From Stenotrophomonas sp. PS02289 (GTDB taxonomy: Bacteria; Pseudomonadota; Gammaproteobacteria; Xanthomonadales; Xanthomonadaceae), in the NCBI RefSeq assembly GCF_029960115.1, contig NZ_JASCOZ010000014.1, positions 1 through 47,624 on the forward strand: 47,624 nucleotides of DNA, in the 5' to 3' direction. Shown piece after piece: positions 42,765 through 47,624 of this stretch (its first letter is position 1; the number at the start of each line of letters is the position of its first letter). The notes below the pieces were generated by a model. That model had not been told where the DNA came from, ran no database searches, and saw nothing but the letters and a program-made list of their open reading frames with translations. The translations under genes and the position numbers were made by a program.

Positions 42765-44149
42765 AGCGCCGCTTCCAGATAGGCGTAGATGTAGTTGGAA
42801 CCTCCGTCCACGGTGCCCAGCATCTGCGCCGAGCCGAAGATGCCGGATCGGTGCGAGATCCCGACGCCCAGATAAAGGTCATGCCAGCGCTGGCTGCCGA
42901 AGATGTCACCCAGGCTGATGTCGATGCTGGGGTCCAGGTAGTTCAGCAGTTTGGAGGTGTTGCGCTCGCGCCGTGCCTGCGACTGCACCTCGGCATACGG
43001 CACCCGCTCGGCATAGGAAAGACCAAAGCCGAAGCCGATCCGGGTTTTCACCCGATGCGACCACGGGAAGCCGTAGTAGAACGCCTTCATGTAGGCATCG
43101 ATCTGCCACGCGTCGGGCTGGTGCCCCTTCTCATCGTGCCGCAGCACGCCGACATAGCCGACCAGGTCCAGCGGCCAGCCGTTCAACCCGGAGACGAACG
43201 GGCGCCCGACATGCACGCCCCAGATGTCGGTCGGATCCTCATCGTTGAGGTCGGTGCAGCTGAAGGTCATGATCTTGACCATGTGGCAGCCGTCGGCCGA
43301 ATCGCGGCCATAGAACACTTTGACGAAGGTCGGTGTCTCCGGCTTGTCCCAGCGTACCTGGCCGTTTCCGAAGTCGTAGGCCGCGCCCAGCAGCGCGCCC
43401 CACTGCACGCTGTCGTCGACCAGCGGACTGTTGCGTACCGCGCTGGACGCTCGCGTGGCGTAGACCCCGCCGAGCAGGCTCCAGTGCTGCAGGAAGCGGT
43501 AGCGGGTATAGATCCCTGCCGTGAAATCCAGTCCCGAACCGGCCGCGTAGGCGGGGCGTCCTGCATCGGCCTCGTACGGCTCCACGCCGAAGTAGTAGTC
43601 GTTGAGTCGGGCATTGCGCCATTCCAGGCTCACCACCGGCTGCACATCCCAGCGCTGGCCGCGCCAGGTATAGCCATAGCCGGCACGCAGTTCGGTGCCC
43701 TTGGAGGTGCTCGAAATATCCTGGCGAACGCTCAGGTCCCAGCCGTGGCGATCCTGCTTCCAGTAGTAGCGGGCTCCGAGGTCGGCTTCGCCATTGCGGG
43801 TGCGCAGGCCCTGCAGGATGTCAGGGGTTTCGTCCTCCGGATATCCCTCCAGCCGCCGCTCCACGAACAGTTCCAGCCCCTGGTTGTCCTGCGTGGCTAT
43901 TCGCACGCCCGCTGCATTGGAGCGCAGGAAGAAGCGCTCGCCTTCGTACAGATACAGCGGCAGCAGGTCCACCCGGTCGTCGGCCCCGACATAGGGCGAG
44001 GTTTCCACCCGGACCAGCATGCCCAGGCCGGCGCTGCCGGGTTCCTCCAGCAAGGTGCCAAGCATGGCGTCCTGGGCCGCGGCCACAGGGACACACCCTA
44101 CGCAGACCGCCCATGCCAACATCCGCCGCCCGCTGCGCCGCCTGTTCAT
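42761..44149 (-). CDS. Long MipA/OmpV-like outer membrane protein
   Basis: 462 residues, well above the about 250 usual for MipA. Signal peptide (MLAWAVCVGCVPVAAAQ), then a barrel with MipA-like features: LVRVETSPYVGADDRVDLLP near residue 45 and a C-terminal YAYLEAAL. Compared with mipA at 23287 it has an extra about 190 residues in the C-terminal half, including a Cys pair (DGCHMVK, FSCTD) and a second barrel-like stretch. Last gene of the RND-OMF-DcaP operon, 9 bp after dcaP-like stop. Confidence 0.72.
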   Translation of the reverse strand: MNRRRSGRRMLAWAVCVGCVPVAAAQDAMLGTLLEEPGSAGLGMLVRVETSPYVGADDRVDLLPLYLYEGERFFLRSNAAGVRIATQDNQGLELFVERRLEGYPEDETPDILQGLRTRNGEADLGARYYWKQDRHGWDLSVRQDISSTSKGTELRAGYGYTWRGQRWDVQPVVSLEWRNARLNDYYFGVEPYEADAGRPAYAAGSGLDFTAGIYTRYRFLQHWSLLGGVYATRASSAVRNSPLVDDSVQWGALLGAAYDFGNGQVRWDKPETPTFVKVFYGRDSADGCHMVKIMTFSCTDLNDEDPTDIWGVHVGRPFVSGLNGWPLDLVGYVGVLRHDEKGHQPDAWQIDAYMKAFYYGFPWSHRVKTRIGFGFGLSYAERVPYAEVQSQARRERNTSKLLNYLDPSIDISLGDIFGSQRWHDLYLGVGISHRSGIFGSAQMLGTVDGGSNYIYAYLEAAL

Positions 44150-44158
44150 GACGCACTC

Positions 44159-45610
44159 CTACTTGATGAAGTCGTACTTCAATGCGGTCTGCACCCGGAA
44201 CACGTCGCCACTGGCTCCACTCTGTTCCTGCAGCTTGCCGTACAGCACTTCCGCGCCCCAGCTCCAGCTGGGTGCCGGCTGCCAGATCAGGTTGGCTGCG
44301 GCATAGTCGCTGCGCCGGAACACGGCAGGATCGAGCAGCGCGTCACGTTCGAGGTACAACCGGCTCCAGGTCACCGTGGAATGCCAGCGCTGCGACCAGC
44401 GGTGCGTGTAGCCAATCCAGCCGCCGTACTGCTGCAGGGTCTGGATCTCGTTGTTGGCATCCACCACCCCATCCAGGTTCAACCCACCCAGATCACCCAG
44501 ATAGGCGGCAATGCCCTGCCCGCCGACGGCACCGAATACAAAATAGCTGCCGCTGCTGCCGCCCCAGGTGCCGCTGAAGGCCAAACCGCCTGCGGTGGTG
44601 CCGTCGCTGCCTTCACCGCTGTCGCGGGCGGAATCAAACGCCAGGTAGCGCAGCACGCCGGCCAGCTGCAGGCTGCCCCAGTCGGCCTCATGTCGCGCGG
44701 CAAGCACCAGGTTGGGCGCGGCGGTCCGCGACTGCTGGGTCGCGCCATCCAGCTGCAGTTCCGGCGCGCGATGTTCGGCCGCGATGATCAGCTGATTGCC
44801 GCCGCGTAACGGAATGTATTGCCGCACGCTGGCCACCCGCGCTGACGGCGACGCCCCGGGTCCGGCGAAGTCGAGCGTGTCGGGTCCCGAATCCAGGTCC
44901 ATGAACGCCGACCAGCCGAAGCCGGCGTAGGTATTGCCCAGCTGCCCGTAGGCATGGCGCAGCCGATAGCCATAGCTGCCGCCAGAACCAAAGAAGTCGT
45001 TCTGCAGCACGAAGCGAAGCGGACCCGCCCCGGTATCGCGGCGCGCCTCGATGGTGAAGCGGGTCTGACGGGCGTGCATGTTGAAGCGGGCACTGTCCCG
45101 CCCACCATCCACGGGTATCTCCGAGGTGATGAACATATCGCTGTCACCGGCGTCGCCGTCGTCATACATCGCGTCCAGCTTGGCGTAGCCGCTCAGGCGC
45201 AACCAGGTGGAGGTGCCCGGCAGCGCGAAGAAACCTTCCAGTTCGTCGCCCGGGGGCACCTCGTTGTCCATCCGTGCGCCGGCTTGGTCATCCTCGTCGA
45301 ACGGATCGCGCGGCGGCAGCGGCGAGATGGTCACGTTCAGCACCGTCGGCGTGGCCACCGCTGCCGCGGTAGCCGGCACTGCTGCCGGCGCGCTGACGAC
45401 GCTGGGCGCTGTCGCGACGCCCACCGCTGCGGCCGAAGGAGTGCTCGTGGTCTTCCCCCCTTCCAGCGCCTGGATACGCGCGGTGAGCTGTTCAACGGTC
45501 TGGCGCAGGCGCTGGATTTCAGCATCCTGGTCGGCGTCGCGGGTCTGGCCCATGGCACTGGCGGGCAACGCCACGCTGGCCAGGCACAGCAGTGAAAGTG
45601 GAAGGCGCAT
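44159..45610 (-). CDS. DcaP-like trimeric outer membrane porin
   Basis: 483 residues. Signal peptide (ends about ASAMG), a short coiled coil (DAEIQRLRQTVEQLTARIQAL), an Ala/Pro/Val-rich linker, then a porin barrel with GYAKLDAMYDDGDAGDS and the C-terminal FRVQTALKYDFIK. This is the DcaP layout, seen in Acinetobacter as a channel for dicarboxylates and some beta-lactams. Its ATG overlaps the stop of the OMF gene (TGATG), so it is translated with the efflux pump. Confidence 0.85.
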   Translation of the reverse strand: MRLPLSLLCLASVALPASAMGQTRDADQDAEIQRLRQTVEQLTARIQALEGGKTTSTPSAAAVGVATAPSVVSAPAAVPATAAAVATPTVLNVTISPLPPRDPFDEDDQAGARMDNEVPPGDELEGFFALPGTSTWLRLSGYAKLDAMYDDGDAGDSDMFITSEIPVDGGRDSARFNMHARQTRFTIEARRDTGAGPLRFVLQNDFFGSGGSYGYRLRHAYGQLGNTYAGFGWSAFMDLDSGPDTLDFAGPGASPSARVASVRQYIPLRGGNQLIIAAEHRAPELQLDGATQQSRTAAPNLVLAARHEADWGSLQLAGVLRYLAFDSARDSGEGSDGTTAGGLAFSGTWGGSSGSYFVFGAVGGQGIAAYLGDLGGLNLDGVVDANNEIQTLQQYGGWIGYTHRWSQRWHSTVTWSRLYLERDALLDPAVFRRSDYAAANLIWQPAPSWSWGAEVLYGKLQEQSGASGDVFRVQTALKYDFIK

Positions 45611-47034
45611 CAGGGACTCCTCGACAGTTGGCCGCCACCCAGCGCGGCATAGAGGTTCACGGCGTCCTGCAGTGCGCTGGCGCGCAGCTGCAACAGGGTC
45701 TGCTCGGCGGTGAAGTGGCTGCGCTCGGCGTCCAGCACTTCCAGGTACGGGGTCAGGCCAACCTCGTAGCGGTCCTGTGCGGTGTCCACCAATGCCTGCT
45801 GCACCTGCACTGCCTGCAGCTGCGCCGCGATCTGGCGGTCGTTCTGCTCGGCGGCGACCAAGCCGCTGGCCACCTCACGGAAGGCGTTCTGCACCGTGGA
45901 CTGGTAACTCACCTCGCGTTCGTCGCGAGCGGCCACCGCGGCGTCCACGCGTGCCCGGCGCGCGCCCCAGTCCAGCAACGGCAGTACCGCGCCGGCCCCG
46001 AATGACCACACCCGGTTGCTGTCCGACACCAGCCCCGACAGCGAGCTGGAGGCATAGCCGCCTGCCCCGGTCAGCGCGATCAAGGGAAAATACAGGGCGC
46101 GCGCCGCGCCGATGTTGGCATTCGCCGCGCGCAGCTGCTGCTCGGCCAGTCGCACGTCCGGCCGCGCCTCCAGCAACGCCGATGGCAGTCCAGGTTGCAG
46201 CCGGGCCAGTTGCGCATCCGGCTCCAACGGCCGTCCTGGGGGCAGCGTGGGCGGCAGCGGGGTGCCCACCAGGAACTGCAGCAACTGCACCGCTTGGCCA
46301 TGGCTGCGTCGGAGTTCAGCCAACTGCACCTCGGCCTGGGTAACCAGTGCATACGACTGGTTGAAGTCCACCGATGAGGTGAGGCCGGCGTCCATGCGCA
46401 GCTGCGCCAGCTCACGGGTTTCCTGCCGGCTGGCCAGCGAGCGCTCGGCCAGCACGATCCCCGCTTCGCTGGCGCGCACGGCGTAGTAAGTGGCCGCCAC
46501 GGTGGCGATCAGACTCAGTGCAGCAGCATCACGCGCTTCAGCAGTGGCCAGGTACTGGCGGCGCGCGGCTTCGCTGAGATTGGCGACGCGGCCCCAGAAA
46601 TCCAGTTCGAATGCGGGGATGCCCACCTGAACGGCATAGTTGTCCACGGTCACCCTCGCCGCACCATCCGCGGCACTGATCGGCGTGCGCAGGCGCTGGC
46701 CGGAGCCGCTGATCTCCAGACCGGGCAGCCGCTGGCTGCGCTGGATGCGGAACTGCGCGCGGGCCTGTTCCATACGTGCCACGGCAGCGGCCAGGTCCCG
46801 GTTGTTGCGTAGCGCCTGTTCAATCAAACCCTGCAGCACAGGGTCCTGGAAATAAGCGGACCAACCGAGGACCGGCGCGCTCATGCCGCTGTCGTGCACG
46901 GGCGAGTCAATCGAGGTCACGTATGTCGACGGCACCGCGACCTCGGGGCGCACGTACGGCGGTGCGAGGTTGCAGCCGCACAGTGCGGTTACCGCCAGCG
47001 CCATCATCCCCCTTCGTGCATGCCGGCTACGCAT
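45610..47034 (-). CDS. RND outer membrane factor (NodT/OprM family lipoprotein)
   Basis: 474 residues from ATG 47034. Lipobox ALCGC-N at about residue 22 gives an acylated N-terminal cysteine. Two OEP repeats follow: the first around NNRDLAAAVARMEQARAQFRIQRS and the second around DVRLAEQQLRAANANIGAARALYFP (each quoted in part), the helical-barrel halves of TolC-type channels. It completes the tripartite pump with the RND protein, whose stop overlaps this start by 8 bp. Confidence 0.92.
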   Translation of the reverse strand: MRSRHARRGMMALAVTALCGCNLAPPYVRPEVAVPSTYVTSIDSPVHDSGMSAPVLGWSAYFQDPVLQGLIEQALRNNRDLAAAVARMEQARAQFRIQRSQRLPGLEISGSGQRLRTPISAADGAARVTVDNYAVQVGIPAFELDFWGRVANLSEAARRQYLATAEARDAAALSLIATVAATYYAVRASEAGIVLAERSLASRQETRELAQLRMDAGLTSSVDFNQSYALVTQAEVQLAELRRSHGQAVQLLQFLVGTPLPPTLPPGRPLEPDAQLARLQPGLPSALLEARPDVRLAEQQLRAANANIGAARALYFPLIALTGAGGYASSSLSGLVSDSNRVWSFGAGAVLPLLDWGARRARVDAAVAARDEREVSYQSTVQNAFREVASGLVAAEQNDRQIAAQLQAVQVQQALVDTAQDRYEVGLTPYLEVLDAERSHFTAEQTLLQLRASALQDAVNLYAALGGGQLSRSP

Positions 47035-47624
47035 CGGCCTTCTCCGCCGACCTGCGTCGCAGCAGGTAGTAGAACAGCGGCGTGAAGAAAATGCCCAGCA
47101 CGGTCGCGCTGAGCATGCTGCCAAGCACACCGGTACCCACCGCCTGGCGGCTGGCGGCACCGGCACCGGTGGCGATCACCAGCGGCACCATGCCGACGAT
47201 GAAGGTCAGGCTGGTCATCAGAATCGGGCGCAGGCGCTGGTGCGCCGCGCGTAGGATCGCCTCGCGCGGTGGCACGCCCTGCGCCTCTTCATCCAGCCCG
47301 AACTGAACGATCAGGATGGCGTTCTTGGCAGCCAGGCCGATGATGGTCACCAGTCCTACCGTGAAATACACATCCGCCGACATGCCACGCGCGGCGGTGA
47401 ACAGCACTGCGCCCAGAATGCCCAGTGGCACCACAAGCAGCACGATCACCGGGGTGATCCAGCTTTCGTACAACGCAGCCAGCAGAAGGAACGCCACCAC
47501 GAACGCCAGGCCCAGCAGCAACCCGACCTGGCCTGCCGCTTCCTGCTCCTCGCGTGCGGTCCCGGTCCATTCAAAGCGCACCCCGGCAGGTAGCACCTCG
47601 GCGGCGATGCGCTCCATCTCCCGC
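47027..47624 (-). CDS. RND efflux transporter, C-terminal part (cut by the window)
   Basis: The last about 199 residues of an AcrB/MexB-like HAE1 transporter; the 5' part lies beyond the right edge. Visible: the periplasmic end of the porter domain, the helices GLAFVVAFLLLAALYESW and PVIVLLVVPLGILGAVLF, VTIIGLAAKNAILIVQF with a helix-10 Asn/Lys pair, and RLRPILMTSLTFIVGMVPL. The operon continues leftward with the outer-membrane factor, DcaP-like and MipA-like genes. Confidence 0.92.
   Translation of the reverse strand, partial: REMERIAAEVLPAGVRFEWTGTAREEQEAAGQVGLLLGLAFVVAFLLLAALYESWITPVIVLLVVPLGILGAVLFTAARGMSADVYFTVGLVTIIGLAAKNAILIVQFGLDEEAQGVPPREAILRAAHQRLRPILMTSLTFIVGMVPLVIATGAGAASRQAVGTGVLGSMLSATVLGIFFTPLFYYLLRRRSAEKADA

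Noticed and set aside
42851..44809. A 652-codon open frame on the plus strand
   Set aside because: It lies antisense to the MipA-like and DcaP-like genes, which have signal peptides and barrel features; the antisense frame is His/Arg/Gln-rich shadow typical of high-GC DNA.
1..47624. CRISPR arrays, tRNA or rRNA genes, complete insertion sequences
   Set aside because: No regularly spaced direct repeats, cloverleaf-like sequences, rRNA motifs or transposase genes were seen on reading both strands.

Overview
The window looks like a chromosomal stretch of a Stenotrophomonas-type gammaproteobacterium (Xanthomonadaceae/Lysobacteraceae). Grounds: high GC, four copies of the GTAG-headed palindromes known as SMAG elements in Stenotrophomonas maltophilia, and a gene set typical of that group (Acr3 arsenite pump, Ku plus LigD, several RND pumps, MipA/OmpV proteins, DcaP porin). 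The species call is inference; no rRNA or tRNA gene was found to anchor it.

Layout. 0.1-3.6 kb: a leftward three-gene ABC exporter operon (ATPase plus two DUF3526 permeases) behind a Zur-box-like palindrome. 3.8-9.3 kb: single genes on the plus strand (two exported unknowns, a membrane protein, an HNH nuclease with a small overlapping partner broken by an amber codon, a SymE-like toxin behind a strongly structured leader, a CPBP protease). 9.3-15.9 kb: a visibly lower-GC accessory island with a decayed VapBC pair, degenerate filler and, leftward, a Gabija-type defence pair (GajA OLD/TOPRIM nuclease and GajB UvrD-like helicase) followed by a PD-(D/E)XK nuclease gene. 15.9-18.1 kb: an exported unknown, a CHAD protein and an NAD(P)-binding protein. 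18.1-20.7 kb: divergent arsenic resistance genes, arsH-arsC leftward and arsR-acr3 rightward. 20.7-23.3 kb: a Spy-like protein, and a YcaC-type hydrolase divergent from a LysR regulator.

23.3-33.3 kb is an envelope/cationic-peptide module. A leftward operon encodes an RND adaptor, an RND pump, an LpxO-like lipid A hydroxylase, a response regulator and a histidine kinase, with an overlap at every junction. It is flanked by a MipA/OmpV gene and by a divergent EptA/MCR-family phosphoethanolamine transferase. The same tandem ATGTCG box (11-bp period, as bound by OmpR-family regulators) lies about 50 bp before both mipA and the adaptor gene, which ties the module to its own two-component system.

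33.3-36.8 kb holds the Ku-LigD end-joining pair. 36.9-42.8 kb carries small membrane and exported proteins, an amidohydrolase and an HdeD-like protein; a 14-bp motif (CAGTAGTTCTACCG) recurs three times here. From 42.8 kb to the right edge, a leftward operon encodes an RND pump (cut by the window edge), its outer-membrane factor, a DcaP-like porin and an unusually long MipA-like protein.

Strongest leads: the Gabija locus with its linked third nuclease; the shared regulatory box of the envelope module; the structured SymE leader with a small divergent ORF; and SMAG repeats that form part of two coding ends. No CRISPR array, complete insertion sequence, tRNA or rRNA was recognised.
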